Assembly (NCBI GenBank): GCA_030065985.1
Contig: JASJCM010000009.1
Span: 157,315-221,314 of the forward strand
Reading direction: 5' to 3'
Source of the DNA: Woeseiaceae bacterium
Lineage (GTDB): Bacteria; Pseudomonadota; Gammaproteobacteria; Steroidobacterales; Woeseiaceae
Length of the DNA stretch: 64,000 nt
A program made the translations under genes and the position numbers. The notes beneath the pieces are model-generated. The model searched no databases. It saw nothing but the letters and a program-made list of their open reading frames with translations, and had not been told where the DNA came from. Shown here one piece after another: positions 52,659 through 62,235 of the stretch (its first letter is position 1; each line of letters starts with the position of its first letter).

Positions 52659-54047
52659 ATGCAAAGCACGACCCTTATCCTGTTACTCGGTTTCATGGCG
52701 ACCGCGGCGTTCTATTTTGGCCGCGGCCGATCGCTGTCACTGGTCGGCGGTCCCGGTCACGGGACGGCACTGCATTCGCTGCCGGGCTACTACGGCTACT
52801 ACGTCGCTATCTGGGTTGCGATCCCGGCGCTTGCTCTACTGTTGCTTTGGGTCATGGTCGAGCCAAAGCTGATTGTGACACTGGTTGTTTCAGGATTGCC
52901 GGAGGCTTACCGGGACCTGTCGCCAGGCGAGCTCAACCTGCTCATCAACAATATTCAGAACCTGGCGTCCGGCGACGTCGTCAGTGTCGCTGTTGACGAA
53001 ACGCTGCAGGCGGCGGCTAACCAGTTTAATCAATACGCAGCCCAGAGCAGGCAGATCCTCGCGGTCCTGGCGCTCGGATTTGCGGGTCTCGGCGGGGCCA
53101 TAGCCTGGCGGCGCATCCATCCGGATCTGCGTGCGAGAAATCGCGTTGAGCGTGTCATTCGCTGGTTCCTGATCGCGGCATCGAGTATTGCGATTTTCAC
53201 CACGGTCGGCATCGTTTTGTCGGTCCTGTTCGAGGCGATTCGCTTCTTCCAGAAAGTCCCCATCACGGAGTTCCTGTTCGGCCTGAACTGGAGCCCGCAG
53301 ATGGCGATTCGTGCAGACCAGGTCGGCTCATCGGGCAGTTTCGGCGCGGTACCGCTGTTTACCGGTACCTTGCTCGTGACGGCCATCGCGATGGTCGTCG
53401 CGGTGCCAGTCGGCCTGATGACGGCGATTTACCTGGCCGAGTACTCGAGTGCGAGAGTTCGCGCAACGGCCAAACCCCTGCTCGAAGTCCTTGCTGGTAT
53501 CCCGACCGTGGTCTACGGCTTCTTCGCGGCACTAACGGTTGCGCCTTGGGTGCGACAGGCGGGTGAGTCGGTAGGACTTGAAGTGGCATCGGAGAGCGCG
53601 CTGGCGGCGGGACTCGTCATGGGTATCATGATTATTCCGCTCGTTTCGTCGCTGTCAGACGATGCCATCAATGCTGTACCGACGGCGATGCGCGATGGCG
53701 CACTCGGGCTCGGCTCTACACGCTCCGAGACGATGACCAAGGTCATTTTGCCCGCGGCACTTCCCGGTATCGTTGGCGGCATTCTGCTCGCCGTGTCGCG
53801 CGCGATCGGCGAGACGATGATCGTAGTGATGGCTGCCGGCCTTGCAGCCAACCTGACCGCCAACCCGTTCGAGGCGGTAACCACCGTGACCGTGCAGATC
53901 GTGACCCTGCTGGTCGGTGACCAGGAATTCGATAGCGCCAAGACGCTCGCAGCATTCGCGCTTGGCTTGATGTTGTTTGTCGTGACGCTCTTCCTGAACG
54001 TCATTGGTCTGAACGTAGTGCGCAAGTACCGGGAGCAGTACGACTAG
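52659..54047 (+). CDS. pstC: Phosphate ABC transporter permease PstC (long form)
   Basis: 462 residues, about 150 longer than E. coli PstC. The extra N-terminal part carries three or so hydrophobic segments and a periplasmic loop (about residues 85-125). The permease core is in the C-terminal two thirds, with the EAA-type loop MRDGALGLGSTRSETMTKVILPAALPGI. Long PstC forms are known in Pseudomonas. It is followed by pstA after 2 bp. Confidence 0.93.
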   Translation: MQSTTLILLLGFMATAAFYFGRGRSLSLVGGPGHGTALHSLPGYYGYYVAIWVAIPALALLLLWVMVEPKLIVTLVVSGLPEAYRDLSPGELNLLINNIQNLASGDVVSVAVDETLQAAANQFNQYAAQSRQILAVLALGFAGLGGAIAWRRIHPDLRARNRVERVIRWFLIAASSIAIFTTVGIVLSVLFEAIRFFQKVPITEFLFGLNWSPQMAIRADQVGSSGSFGAVPLFTGTLLVTAIAMVVAVPVGLMTAIYLAEYSSARVRATAKPLLEVLAGIPTVVYGFFAALTVAPWVRQAGESVGLEVASESALAAGLVMGIMIIPLVSSLSDDAINAVPTAMRDGALGLGSTRSETMTKVILPAALPGIVGGILLAVSRAIGETMIVVMAAGLAANLTANPFEAVTTVTVQIVTLLVGDQEFDSAKTLAAFALGLMLFVVTLFLNVIGLNVVRKYREQYD

Positions 54048-54049
54048 TC

Positions 54050-55333
54050 ATGGCGAAGAGCAAGGGACAAACAACGCGTGAGAAGGTCGAGGCCGGACTG
54101 CCGCGACGTCGCCGCAAAGAACTCATGTTCAAGTTCGTTGGCATGCTTGCAACGACGGTGGGTGTGGTTTTTCTTGGCGTCTTCTTTTCCACGCTGATCG
54201 CCGAAGGATCTTCGGCGTTCAAGCAGACTTTCATGAAACTCGACATCGAGCTGGCCGAAGACGTAATTGCGCCAGGCGGCGAGCTCGATCTGGCGTACGC
54301 CGATTTTGACGGTTTAGTAAGGTCCGCATTGCGTGAGGCCATACCCGAGGTGTCAGGACGGCGCGATCGACGCGAACTCTATCGCCTGGTCAGTGTGGGC
54401 GCCGCCTACCAGCTGCGTGATCTTGTAGAAGCTAACCCTGAGCTCGTTGGCACCAAGCAAACGATGTGGGTGCCGGCATCTTCCAACGTCGACATGCTTA
54501 TCAAGGGCAATATTGATGCCGAGCTCGACGAGTCACTACGGCCGATCTCCGATAAGCAGATTGCCTGGGTCGGCACGCTGCAGGACGACGGGCGGATCGA
54601 GACGCGCTTTAACAAAGCGCTGTTTACGAACGGCGACTCGCGTGACCCTGAACTCGCGGGAATCAAGGGCGCCGTTATGGGCTCGCTCTATATGCTGATC
54701 GTTACGATCGCGCTGTCGTTCCCGATCGGCGTCGCTGCCGCCATCTACCTCGAGGAATTCGCGCCGCGCAATCGCTGGTCTGATCTCATCGAGGTCAACA
54801 TCAACAACCTCGCAGCGGTGCCGTCAATCGTCTTCGGTCTGCTAGGTCTGGCGGTGTTCATCAACTGGGCGTCATTGCCTCGTTCGGCACCGCTTGTCGG
54901 TGGGCTCGTTCTGACTCTCCTGACCCTACCCGTGATCATTATTGCTTCGCGGGCAGCGATCAAAGCCGTGCCGCCGTCGATTCGAGAGGCGGCCCTTGGC
55001 CTGGGTGCGTCTCAGACGCAGGTCGTGTTCCATCACGTCCTGCCACTGGCATTACCGGGCATGTTGACGGGCACGATTATCGGTATGAGTCGCGCGCTGG
55101 GCGAATCGGCGCCGCTGCTGATGATCGGTATGGTTGCGTTTATTGTCGATGTGCCCGGCGGATTCAACGATCCAGCGACGGCATTGCCGATTCAAATTTA
55201 TCTGTGGGCCGACAGTCCCGAGAGGGCATTTGCCGAGCGCACGTCCGCAGCGATTATCGTGCTGCTGGGCTTCTTGCTCTTGATGAACCTCGCCGCTGTC
55301 ATATTGCGGAAACGTATGGAGCGCAAATGGTAA
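54050..55333 (+). CDS. pstA: Phosphate ABC transporter permease PstA (long form)
   Basis: 427 residues, longer than the usual ~300. After the first transmembrane helix (about 25-45) there is a periplasmic insertion of about 150 residues before the core. The core has six segments with the EAA loop REAALGLGASQTQVVFHHVLPLALPG. It partners PstC. It is closely linked to pstC and pstB. Confidence 0.93.
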   Translation: MAKSKGQTTREKVEAGLPRRRRKELMFKFVGMLATTVGVVFLGVFFSTLIAEGSSAFKQTFMKLDIELAEDVIAPGGELDLAYADFDGLVRSALREAIPEVSGRRDRRELYRLVSVGAAYQLRDLVEANPELVGTKQTMWVPASSNVDMLIKGNIDAELDESLRPISDKQIAWVGTLQDDGRIETRFNKALFTNGDSRDPELAGIKGAVMGSLYMLIVTIALSFPIGVAAAIYLEEFAPRNRWSDLIEVNINNLAAVPSIVFGLLGLAVFINWASLPRSAPLVGGLVLTLLTLPVIIIASRAAIKAVPPSIREAALGLGASQTQVVFHHVLPLALPGMLTGTIIGMSRALGESAPLLMIGMVAFIVDVPGGFNDPATALPIQIYLWADSPERAFAERTSAAIIVLLGFLLLMNLAAVILRKRMERKW

Positions 55334-55363
55334 GCGTGGCAATTGAGCTACGAGGTAACCTGT

Positions 55364-56284
55364 ATGAAAATGACTGCTATGACTGACGTCACTACCGACA
55401 ACCAGACGCCACCGACGCTGACTGAAGAACCAGCGGCGGCGCCTGTTGCCGAGCCTATTCAGATGCCTCAGGTCCCTGAGCAAGAAACTGAATTGAGCGG
55501 AGAAACCGTTGGCAATATCCATTGCGAAAACCCGTTCATGATTGCCAATGACGTCAACGTCTATTACGGCGACAATCATGCGATCAAGAATGTGTCGCTC
55601 GAGATCGGCAAGAAGGAAGTGATTGCACTGATTGGGCCTTCCGGCTGCGGCAAGTCAACTTTTCTGCGCTGCCTGAATCGCATGAACGACACCATTGAGA
55701 CGGCACGCGTGACCGGCCAGATTACGCTCGACGGTAAGGACATCCATCGCAAGGAGCAGGATCCTGTCGCACTGCGCGCGCGCGTCGGCATGGTATTCCA
55801 GAAACCGAACCCGTTCCCCAAGAGCATCTACGATAACGTTGCTTACGGCCCCCGCATCCACGGCCTGGCCGCTGACCGCGCTGAGCTAGACGACATCGTG
55901 CACACGAGTCTCGAGCGGGCAGGGTTGCTCAAGGAAGTGAAGGATCGTCTTGACGAGCCTGGCACGAGCCTGTCGGGCGGTCAGCAGCAGCGCCTCTGCA
56001 TTGCGCGGACTATTGCCGTGAACCCGGAAGTCATCCTTATGGACGAACCGTGTTCGGCGCTGGACCCGATTGCAACCGCACGTATCGAAGATCTGATGGA
56101 CGAGCTGTGCGAGGACTATGCGATCGTTATCGTGACGCACTCGATGCAGCAGGCTGCTCGCGTTTCACGACGCGTCGCGTACTTCCATCTGGGCCTGCTG
56201 GTCGAAGTTGACGAGACCGACCGCATATTCACCAACCCCCAGCACCGGCTGACCGAAGACTACATCACCGGCCGTATCGGCTAG
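55364..56284 (+). CDS. pstB: Phosphate ABC transporter ATPase PstB
   Basis: 306 residues from ATG 55364 (GAGG upstream). A Pro/Glu-rich N-terminal extension of about 60 residues precedes the ABC domain. Walker [13 protein letters not shown] signature LSGGQQQR, and Walker [14 protein letters not shown] are present. The extension is longer than in E. coli PstB. Its stop overlaps the stop of the convergent SRPBCC gene by 4 bp. Confidence 0.95.
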   Translation: MKMTAMTDVTTDNQTPPTLTEEPAAAPVAEPIQMPQVPEQETELSGETVGNIHCENPFMIANDVNVYYGDNHAIKNVSLEIGKKEVIALIGPSGCGKSTFLRCLNRMNDTIETARVTGQITLDGKDIHRKEQDPVALRARVGMVFQKPNPFPKSIYDNVAYGPRIHGLAADRAELDDIVHTSLERAGLLKEVKDRLDEPGTSLSGGQQQRLCIARTIAVNPEVILMDEPCSALDPIATARIEDLMDELCEDYAIVIVTHSMQQAARVSRRVAYFHLGLLVEVDETDRIFTNPQHRLTEDYITGRIG

Positions 56285-56826
56285 TTCAGTTCGAGTCTTT
56301 CGGAGTACTCCGCTTCCAGCTGCGTCTGCATTTTGTAGAAGGGGCGCGGTGTATCGCCATTCAGCACGTCAACGAGCACGTTGAGGTGCGTATGCCAGCC
56401 GCCGCTGACGCTTAGTACGATGTCCTTCGTGTCGAGTCGGCGGTGGGTCAGAACGAGGCGCACCCTGTCGCCTTCCTCCGTTAGCTCGTAGCAGACCTCT
56501 GAATTCTCGTCCTCGAATTCCCATGTATGTTGCAGGACATGAGGTGGCTCGCAGCGGGTGACTTTGCCCGCGAACGACATCTTCAATGGCCTGTCCTTGT
56601 ATTTTTCCGGCCGCGGAATGTCATCATTGCTGGCCTGCGAGATCGAGATATTGTGAAAGTGCATGTCGACGTTGCCGTCAACGGCCGTCTCGACGTCACC
56701 ACCACACAGCCACTTCGCGCGCTTGTCATTCTCTGTCAGGTAGCTCCATACGCGCTCGATAGGGCCAGGCAGTAGTCGTTCGAAGCGGACCGTCTGCTCG
56801 TCGAGCAATTCACCGTAGTCGTTCAT
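56281..56826 (-). CDS. SRPBCC (AHSA1-type) domain protein
   Basis: 181 residues. An N-terminal [20 protein letters not shown] opens a START/Bet v 1-like fold typical of AHSA1-type SRPBCC proteins. A C-terminal tail includes [16 protein letters not shown]. Such genes often follow an ArsR regulator, as here (2-bp gap). The ligand is unknown. Confidence 0.85.
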   Translation of the reverse strand: MNDYGELLDEQTVRFERLLPGPIERVWSYLTENDKRAKWLCGGDVETAVDGNVDMHFHNISISQASNDDIPRPEKYKDRPLKMSFAGKVTRCEPPHVLQHTWEFEDENSEVCYELTEEGDRVRLVLTHRRLDTKDIVLSVSGGWHTHLNVLVDVLNGDTPRPFYKMQTQLEAEYSERLELN

Positions 56827-56828
56827 TG

Positions 56829-57146
56829 TTATTCTCCTTTGTTGGCTTCGCCCAGCAATTGCTCGAGTCTGTCGAGGCGCTGTGACCAGAACTTACGGAC
56901 CTTGCCAAGCCACGCATCGACCTCGTCGAGGCTGTGGTCGTTCAGCCGATAGATGCGGCGTTGCGCTTCAGCCCGGGAGGTCACCATGCCGGCGTCCCGC
57001 AGCACCTTCAGGTGCTGCGAAACCGCGGGGCGGCTCATCTCAAATTTGTCAGCCAAGTCGCCGAATGAGGATTCGCCAGCGGCCAATGACTCGATGATCT
57101 GGCGTCGCGTGGGGTCTGCAAGGGCAGTGAAGATATCCATGGCCAT
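56829..57146 (-). CDS. ArsR-family transcriptional regulator
   Basis: 105 residues. A winged helix-turn-helix with ALADPTRRQIIESLAAGE, then FEMSRPAVSQHLKVLRDAGM. No cysteine metal site is visible, so it belongs to the non-metal ArsR group often paired with SRPBCC proteins. A palindromic AT-rich operator candidate lies just upstream at 57160-57171. It is divergent from the DUF1304 gene. Confidence 0.9.
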   Translation of the reverse strand: MAMDIFTALADPTRRQIIESLAAGESSFGDLADKFEMSRPAVSQHLKVLRDAGMVTSRAEAQRRIYRLNDHSLDEVDAWLGKVRKFWSQRLDRLEQLLGEANKGE

Positions 57147-57159
57147 ATAATAAGCAAGT

Positions 57160-57171
57160 ACTTAATTAAGT
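57160..57171. promoter_or_regulatory. Palindromic operator candidate between arsR-like and DUF1304 genes
   Basis: ACTTAATTAAGT is a perfect 12-bp palindrome, and ACTTAATT recurs at 57176-57183. It lies 13 bp upstream of the regulator start and within the divergent promoter region, a normal place for an ArsR-type autoregulatory site. Confidence 0.6.
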
Positions 57172-57238
57172 CAATACTTAATTTGAAATTGACTCTGGGG
57201 TCAACCATGCTGTGCGATGCTGCGTCAGGAGAGACACG

Positions 57239-57601
57239 ATGAAGAAAGCCGCAAACGCACTGGTAGCGATCGTTGCGCTCGAGCACATCTATATCCTGGT
57301 GCTGGAGATGTTCCTCTGGACCACGCCCGCGGGTCTGCGTGCTTTCGGATTGACGCAGGAATTCGCAGAGCAATCGGCCGTGCTGGCAATGAATCAGGGC
57401 CTCTACAACGGGTTCCTGGCGGCCGGCCTGATCTGGGGATTACTGCGCAAGCACGGCGGCGTCCCGGTGCAGATCTTTTTCCTGGCCTGCGTCATCGTGG
57501 CAGGCGTGTTCGGCGGACTCACTGCGAAGTTGTCGATTCTGTACATCCAGGCCTTGCCAGCGGCGGTCGCGCTAGCAGCGGTTCTGGCGGCGCGGCGGTA
57601 A
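57239..57601 (+). CDS. DUF1304 family membrane protein
   Basis: 120 residues with four predicted transmembrane segments. It contains ALEHIYILVLEMFLW and NQGLYNGFLAAGLIWG, typical of DUF1304. ATG 57239 is preceded by AGGAGA. The function of the family is unknown. It lies divergent from the ArsR-SRPBCC pair and 2 bp before the next gene. Confidence 0.85.
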   Translation: MKKAANALVAIVALEHIYILVLEMFLWTTPAGLRAFGLTQEFAEQSAVLAMNQGLYNGFLAAGLIWGLLRKHGGVPVQIFFLACVIVAGVFGGLTAKLSILYIQALPAAVALAAVLAARR

Positions 57602-57603
57602 CG

Positions 57604-58077
57604 ATGTCACAGGCCAGGCGCCCAACCAGGTATGACCGCGTATTGATCGTCCTGGAGGAGATAATTCCTATCTGGCGCAACAACGCCGGCAAGGGATCTT
57701 CTGCAACAGCGGATTGGTTGGCTGAGATTCTGGAGTCCATTGGCCCCGACGGATATGTCGTTAAGAAAGCTCGCAAGAGTGAAATCGCCACAGCGCAACT
57801 GCAGTTTCTCAGCGATATCCTGCACCCGGGCAACAGGCACGGCGATGAGAGAGATGAGGCAGCGAGCAAGTCGAGGGACGTGTTTCACAGGGAGTTTCCC
57901 GAGCATTTTGCGAAGCTCGCTGCGAGGCGAGACAAGATCATCGCGCGCGGCAAGATCAGAAACGAAGATGAGTATTACTTGGTTCGAAATTATATCGACG
58001 ATGTTGAGGGCGACCCGGAATCTCCTGAGCTATTGGAAAAGCTGTATCGTCTCGTTGACGATTTCGGCGTCGATTAG
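57604..58077 (+). CDS. Hypothetical cytoplasmic protein
   Basis: 157 residues from ATG 57604. The frame is open upstream, but that part overlaps DUF1304. Largely helical, charged and soluble (RYDRVLIVLEEIIPIWRNN, ARRDKIIARGKIRNEDEYYL). I recognise no domain. It begins 2 bp after the DUF1304 stop, so the two are probably co-transcribed. Confidence 0.6.
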   Translation: MSQARRPTRYDRVLIVLEEIIPIWRNNAGKGSSATADWLAEILESIGPDGYVVKKARKSEIATAQLQFLSDILHPGNRHGDERDEAASKSRDVFHREFPEHFAKLAARRDKIIARGKIRNEDEYYLVRNYIDDVEGDPESPELLEKLYRLVDDFGVD

Positions 58078-58137
58078 CTGGAGGTGCAACGTTGGGTGTA
58101 GTTGAGTTCAGCCGTCCGCTGAACGTTGAGAGGTCAG

Positions 58138-59109
58138 GTGAATAGCAAGATCCTGAGTGTGTTGTCGGTATTGCTGGCGGTTGGTTTATCGTCCGCGGGC
58201 TCAAGTGCCGGGCCCGGCGGAGACGACATTCCGGGAGAGCGGGCTATTATCAATTCACATATGCACGCTTCGAGTCTCGGCGGAGATGATAGCGTCTACC
58301 TTGCTCGCGTTATCGAGGAGATGGATTCACTAGGTATCGAAAAGGCCGTTCTTCACATCAACGAGGCAAGTGATGTCGATACCTGGATACGAGCTGCGCC
58401 GGGCCGATTCCTGGCGGGACCTTCGTTTCCATGTGTAAAGGCTGGAGAGGGACGCGCGGACTCATGCTCGTGGGACCAGGGTCGGTGGCCAAGCATCGAC
58501 TGGTTACGCGAGAATTTCGAAGACGGCACGTTTGCGGTTATGGGTGAAATGTACTTCGTCTACGCAGGCCTATCCCCAGATGACTCGCGAATGGACCCAT
58601 ACTGGTCACTGGCGGCAGAATTAGATATTCCCGTCTTCGTCCATATCAACAGAGGTCCACCGCCGAATTCGCCGTTTCGACCAAACGGTTGTTGCCCGAA
58701 TTTCGACAGCGACCTGGGAAATCCGGCACTGCTTCGCCCGGTTCTGGAGAAATACCCTGATTTGAGGATATCGCTGCAACACGCAGGATTTCCTCAGATG
58801 CCGATGCTCGGCGACATCGCATACATCGAGGAGACATTCGATTTACTGCGTGATTATCCAGATGTGTATGTCGACATGACAATTCTGAACTCTGTTGTGC
58901 CTTTGCCTGTTCATCGTGCGGCAGTGCGACAGTTTGTAGAACGTGGCTTTGCTGACCGCATAATGTTCGGCACTGACAATCTTGACGCAGGACAGATTCT
59001 CGCGAGATATCGGAGTATGGAATTCCTGTCCGAATCCGAATTGCGCGGTATCTTCTATGACAATGCCGCCAGATTCATGCGCCTGCACCAGCCCGAAAAA
59101 AGCCACTAA
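58138..59109 (+). CDS. Exported amidohydrolase (amidohydrolase-2 / TIM-barrel) family protein
   Basis: 323 residues from GTG 58138. Signal-like N-terminus (ILSVLSVLLAVGLSSAG). Metal-dependent hydrolase features: HMH at 41-43, FVHINRG, SLQHAGFPQM and IMFGTDN in the expected order. It is likely a periplasmic hydrolase or decarboxylase-type TIM barrel; substrate unknown. It lies 36 bp before the cytochrome gene on the same strand. Confidence 0.78.
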   Translation: MNSKILSVLSVLLAVGLSSAGSSAGPGGDDIPGERAIINSHMHASSLGGDDSVYLARVIEEMDSLGIEKAVLHINEASDVDTWIRAAPGRFLAGPSFPCVKAGEGRADSCSWDQGRWPSIDWLRENFEDGTFAVMGEMYFVYAGLSPDDSRMDPYWSLAAELDIPVFVHINRGPPPNSPFRPNGCCPNFDSDLGNPALLRPVLEKYPDLRISLQHAGFPQMPMLGDIAYIEETFDLLRDYPDVYVDMTILNSVVPLPVHRAAVRQFVERGFADRIMFGTDNLDAGQILARYRSMEFLSESELRGIFYDNAARFMRLHQPEKSH

Positions 59110-59145
59110 GCCAGAAGATACACAGTGTTTTCCAAAGGAGTGAAG

Positions 59146-59988
59146 ATGCGACTGCTCGCGGCCATTCTATTTTTGCTTACACTTACCGCCTGTGGCGAAG
59201 AAGCGTCTAACCCCTCAACAGAGCCCGTCTCTGAACGGTCTGCTCCGCTAATTCCTCACCGCTTTGAAGTGGTCTCGCCCGATCCGAATGAGCATGGCGA
59301 ACGCTTGTCTGCGGTGCTTGGTTGCATTGGATGCCACAAGCTCGATCTTACCGGTGAGGACTGGAGTGATCCCGATTGGGGCGTGCTGTGGACGGCAAAT
59401 CTCACGCAAAGCGCGGCCGCTTTCTCGGAACACGAGTTGACGGTGATGATCGCCGAAGGAAAGCGCCCGGATCGCGCGCTGATGGATATGCCATCGTATC
59501 TCTTTTCGGAGATGCACCCGGAAGATCTTGCTGCACTCGCGAGCTATTTGAAGGCATTGTCAGCCAAAGGCGAGCAACACCCTGAGCCGACCATAGGCCC
59601 GAAACTCGCCGAAGAAATTGCGAGCGGGGCCTTCAAAGACTCCGTGCAACAGGTTGCAGAGATGAAAAACAAGGCGCCGCCCGACCTCGGCCCCCAACAC
59701 GCATTCGCTCGATTCATTCTGCGCGCTACCTGTGCGGAGTGTCACGGTATGGATCTTCAAGGCAGTACCGAACCAATGTTGGACGCTCCGCCGCCGCCAA
59801 ACCTAAGGATAGTAGCCGCCTATTCGTCCGAAGACTTCTCCACATTGATGAAGACCGGCAAGCCTGTAGGAGACCGCGAGCTGAAAGTGATGGGTGGCGT
59901 GTCTCGCGGGCGCTATTCGCGTTTCACTGATGGCGAGATCAAGGCCGTCTATGACTATCTTGCGGAGTTAGCGCGACGAGGGCCCTGA
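59146..59988 (+). CDS. Diheme cytochrome c lipoprotein
   Basis: 280 residues from ATG 59146, behind AAAGGAG. The lipobox is LTLTAC with C16. Two heme-binding motifs are CIGCH at 60-64 and CAECH at 196-200, giving two cytochrome c domains. Probable axial methionines are present. It would be membrane-tethered in the periplasm and pass electrons, perhaps for a dehydrogenase not seen here. The partner is unknown. Confidence 0.85.
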   Translation: MRLLAAILFLLTLTACGEEASNPSTEPVSERSAPLIPHRFEVVSPDPNEHGERLSAVLGCIGCHKLDLTGEDWSDPDWGVLWTANLTQSAAAFSEHELTVMIAEGKRPDRALMDMPSYLFSEMHPEDLAALASYLKALSAKGEQHPEPTIGPKLAEEIASGAFKDSVQQVAEMKNKAPPDLGPQHAFARFILRATCAECHGMDLQGSTEPMLDAPPPPNLRIVAAYSSEDFSTLMKTGKPVGDRELKVMGGVSRGRYSRFTDGEIKAVYDYLAELARRGP

Positions 59989-59998
59989 GTAGATTCGA

Positions 59999-60032
59999 GG
60001 TCCGCTCTTGGCCCCAAGCAGCCACACAGGCG
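59999..60032 (+). repeat. Partial copy of the cassette-array repeat (R0)
   Basis: GGTCCGCTCTTGGCCCCAAG and the following bases to 60032 match the first half of the six full repeats, then similarity stops. It lies directly before full copy R1 with no gene between, so it may be a remnant or an empty unit. Confidence 0.6.
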
Positions 60033-60068
60033 ATGAAAATTCACCGGCCAAAAGGGTAGGTTCTCAGC

Positions 60069-60135
60069 GGCCGCTTCTGGCCGGTACCGACCGATCAGGC
60101 GTTTCGCGTTAGAATCACGGCTACCGACGCGGATC
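60069..60135 (+). repeat. Cassette-array repeat R1
   Basis: Full copy beginning GGCCGCTTCTGGCCGGTACC and containing the conserved TAGAAT core at 60110-60115. It lies 26 bp before the next gene and is the first of six full copies. Confidence 0.8.
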
Positions 60136-60160
60136 AGTCGGTGATCCGGACCAGGGAGCG

Positions 60161-60574
60161 ATGGGTAATGGCTCAGCTAATCTGCAGGCCCAGGTCTCTA
60201 GCCTTAAAGCTCGGCCGCGTATCGACAACAAGCCAGGAGACTTTCTATTGGACGTGACTCTTGAAATGTACCGGCGTTGCGAGAAGGCATTCCTTCGTGA
60301 AATCGTGGTAACCGCCAATGTTGTCCTTGGCAGGCAGCCCGAGCTTTCGCGTGACGATCGCAAACGGATACTGAAAGACCTCGTATTCGGCTTATCGACG
60401 CACCTCGACAATAGCTCCTATAGCGGAGAAGTCGATGGCGTCATGGTGTATCCGATACTGTGGTATGACCTTGGCGAGCTCGAGGGAAGCGTACGCCTTA
60501 AAGGCAGCGCTGCTCTGCATGAGATTGCAGGTGAAATCGTCGACCAGGTGTTGCAGGCGGAATCAGACGGCTAG
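60161..60574 (+). CDS. Hypothetical protein in repeat-flanked array
   Basis: 137 residues, ATG 60161. Soluble, with a helical middle (MYRRCEKAFLREIVVTANVV) and an acidic C-terminus. No recognised domain or signal. It lies between repeats R1 and R2 and has its own unit, as expected for a cassette. Confidence 0.6.
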   Translation: MGNGSANLQAQVSSLKARPRIDNKPGDFLLDVTLEMYRRCEKAFLREIVVTANVVLGRQPELSRDDRKRILKDLVFGLSTHLDNSSYSGEVDGVMVYPILWYDLGELEGSVRLKGSAALHEIAGEIVDQVLQAESDG

Positions 60575-60659
60575 TGCGCCCGAAAGATGGGCAGCTGAAC
60601 CTCTCAAGAAAGGCATTTTTTTGGACACGATTGGCGAGGCTGTCGAATTAGCCCTCAAC

Positions 60660-60730
60660 GGCTGCTCTTGGTCGGAACCGGCCGGCGAAGCATTTTGAGG
60701 TAGGATGACTCCCACTGACCCATAGCGGAC
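60660..60730 (+). repeat. Cassette-array repeat R2
   Basis: Full copy beginning GGCTGCTCTTGGTCGG, with the conserved core TTTTGAGGTAGGATGACTCC at 60693-60712 and tail CTGACCCATAGCGGAC. It ends 11 bp before the next start codon. Confidence 0.85.
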
Positions 60731-60741
60731 GAAAAGTCGAA

Positions 60742-61506
60742 TTGCAGAAAAGCACCCGCCAAGTGTTCTATCCTGTTATCGCTACAACTATCAGCGTAAT
60801 CGCCTTTGCCGGGTTCTGGTTCACCTATTTCGCGCCGATCATTGATAGCAGCTATCCGCCTGCGGGTGCTGCGTTGCATGTGCACGGCTGGTCCTTCTTT
60901 CTTTGGTACATTCTGTTTCCGGCGCAGGCGTGGCTAATCTGGCGACGACGAATTAGCCTTCACAGGACGCTAGGTAGCATCAGCGTACTTCTGGTCGTAC
61001 TGATGACTTTGACCGGACTTCTGGTTCTTTCGGTTCGCGTCGATGAGGCTGTGCGCAATGGTGAACCGCGTATTTGGCTGATGTACGGACCTCTGATTCT
61101 GTCCAACTTAATTCTGTTCGTTTCGTTTTACTCAGCGGCGATATGGATGGCCGCCCGAAATCGAATAGAGTCGCACAAGCGCCTGATCGTTGTTGCCAGT
61201 GCGATTGCTTTGGGGGCGGGGTTCTTTCGTCTGATTCTTTTTTTGAGCGGATTCCACCCGCTCTCGCTGCCGATCGGAGTACTAGCGTGCAGCCTGTTTA
61301 TACTTGCCGGCATAGTCCACGATTTGTTTACTCGTGGTTCTGTACACAGGGCGTATCTGATTGGCCTTGTCGCGATGTTGGCCGTCGAAGTCTCGTTGTT
61401 ACCGCAGGTAAGCGAAGCCAATGTAATTTGGGTAAATCAATGGCTCGCGTCTCTAGGCGAGCAGCTCGGGTTTCTTTACGATCCGGAGCCAACCGTAGAG
61501 TTTTGA
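60742..61506 (+). CDS. Multi-pass membrane protein (seven TM) in repeat-flanked array
   Basis: 254 residues from TTG 60742. About seven hydrophobic helices; notable short motifs are LHVHGWSFFLWYILFPAQAW and SLHRTLGSISVLL, which resemble heme-binding-type membrane proteins with paired histidines. No confident family assignment. It lies between repeats R2 and R3. Confidence 0.65.
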   Translation: MQKSTRQVFYPVIATTISVIAFAGFWFTYFAPIIDSSYPPAGAALHVHGWSFFLWYILFPAQAWLIWRRRISLHRTLGSISVLLVVLMTLTGLLVLSVRVDEAVRNGEPRIWLMYGPLILSNLILFVSFYSAAIWMAARNRIESHKRLIVVASAIALGAGFFRLILFLSGFHPLSLPIGVLACSLFILAGIVHDLFTRGSVHRAYLIGLVAMLAVEVSLLPQVSEANVIWVNQWLASLGEQLGFLYDPEPTVEF

Positions 61507-61519
61507 CGATACGCGAGTT

Positions 61520-61590
61520 GGCCGCTTCTGGCTGAGAGCAGCCATCAAAGCGTTTTGAGGTAGGATGACTCCTACTGGCTCAAGGCGACC
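61520..61590 (+). repeat. Cassette-array repeat R3
   Basis: Full copy beginning GGCCGCTTCTGGCTGAGAGC, with the same core as R2 (TTTTGAGGTAGGATGACTCC at 61553-61572). It starts 13 bp after the previous stop and ends 15 bp before the next start. Confidence 0.85.
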
Positions 61591-61605
61591 GAAGTCGCGG
61601 ACAAA

Positions 61606-62178
61606 ATGACAGTACAAGAACTGGTTGATCGGTGGCCTGCGCCACTGACTGACACAATGATCAAAGAGGGACTCGAAGTCGGGACCACCGAGCAGGGAAT
61701 GCTCGATTATCGCGGCGTCGTGATTGGCTGGCCGTTTTTCAAAGTGAGTTTCGAAAACGCGGATTTCTCTCATTGCTCCCTGCCCGGCGATCAGATTGGA
61801 GGACGAGCTACGTTCAAGGGCTGTCTCTTCGAGAAATCCAAATTCACTGGAAGCATAGGCGCAGAACTCACTGATTGTCGATTTATCGACGCCCGCTTCA
61901 GAAACATGACTTGGGGTGGGCAGCTAAATGACTGCCTATTCGAAAACACGGAACTGCGGACAGTTCGCTGGTATGACGACAATATTCAGCTCAATCGCAT
62001 CGTATTCAAAAACTGCTACTTTCATCGATGTCAGATGATGGGCGTTCGGTTTCTCGATTGCACTTTTGAGAATTGCAGGTACTTGGGCAACTCGTTCGCT
62101 GATTCCTATTTCATTAATTGCGGAGTTACTGAAAGGGACTTTGGTGATTCGATACTCCTGGACGCGACATTCGATTGA
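61606..62178 (+). CDS. Pentapeptide-repeat protein in repeat-flanked array
   Basis: 190 residues. From about residue 45 the sequence follows A(D/N)LXX-like five-residue periodicity (FENADFSHCS, FKGCLFEKSKF, FIDARFRNMT, FKNCYFHRCQ), giving a right-handed beta-helix. Some proteins of this family protect DNA gyrase from quinolones, but many have unknown roles and no resistance claim is made. It lies between repeats R3 and R4. Confidence 0.8.
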   Translation: MTVQELVDRWPAPLTDTMIKEGLEVGTTEQGMLDYRGVVIGWPFFKVSFENADFSHCSLPGDQIGGRATFKGCLFEKSKFTGSIGAELTDCRFIDARFRNMTWGGQLNDCLFENTELRTVRWYDDNIQLNRIVFKNCYFHRCQMMGVRFLDCTFENCRYLGNSFADSYFINCGVTERDFGDSILLDATFD

Positions 62179-62235
62179 CGAATGCACACGCGCGGTTCTC
62201 AATACTTCTTCGCGGTCGCAGCGCAGGTCCTCGAG

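Noticed and set aside
57217..57603. Upstream extension of the hypothetical gene at 57604 across the DUF1304 gene
   Set aside because: The extension overlaps DUF1304 fully and looks like shadow sequence; ATG 57604 is the natural start.
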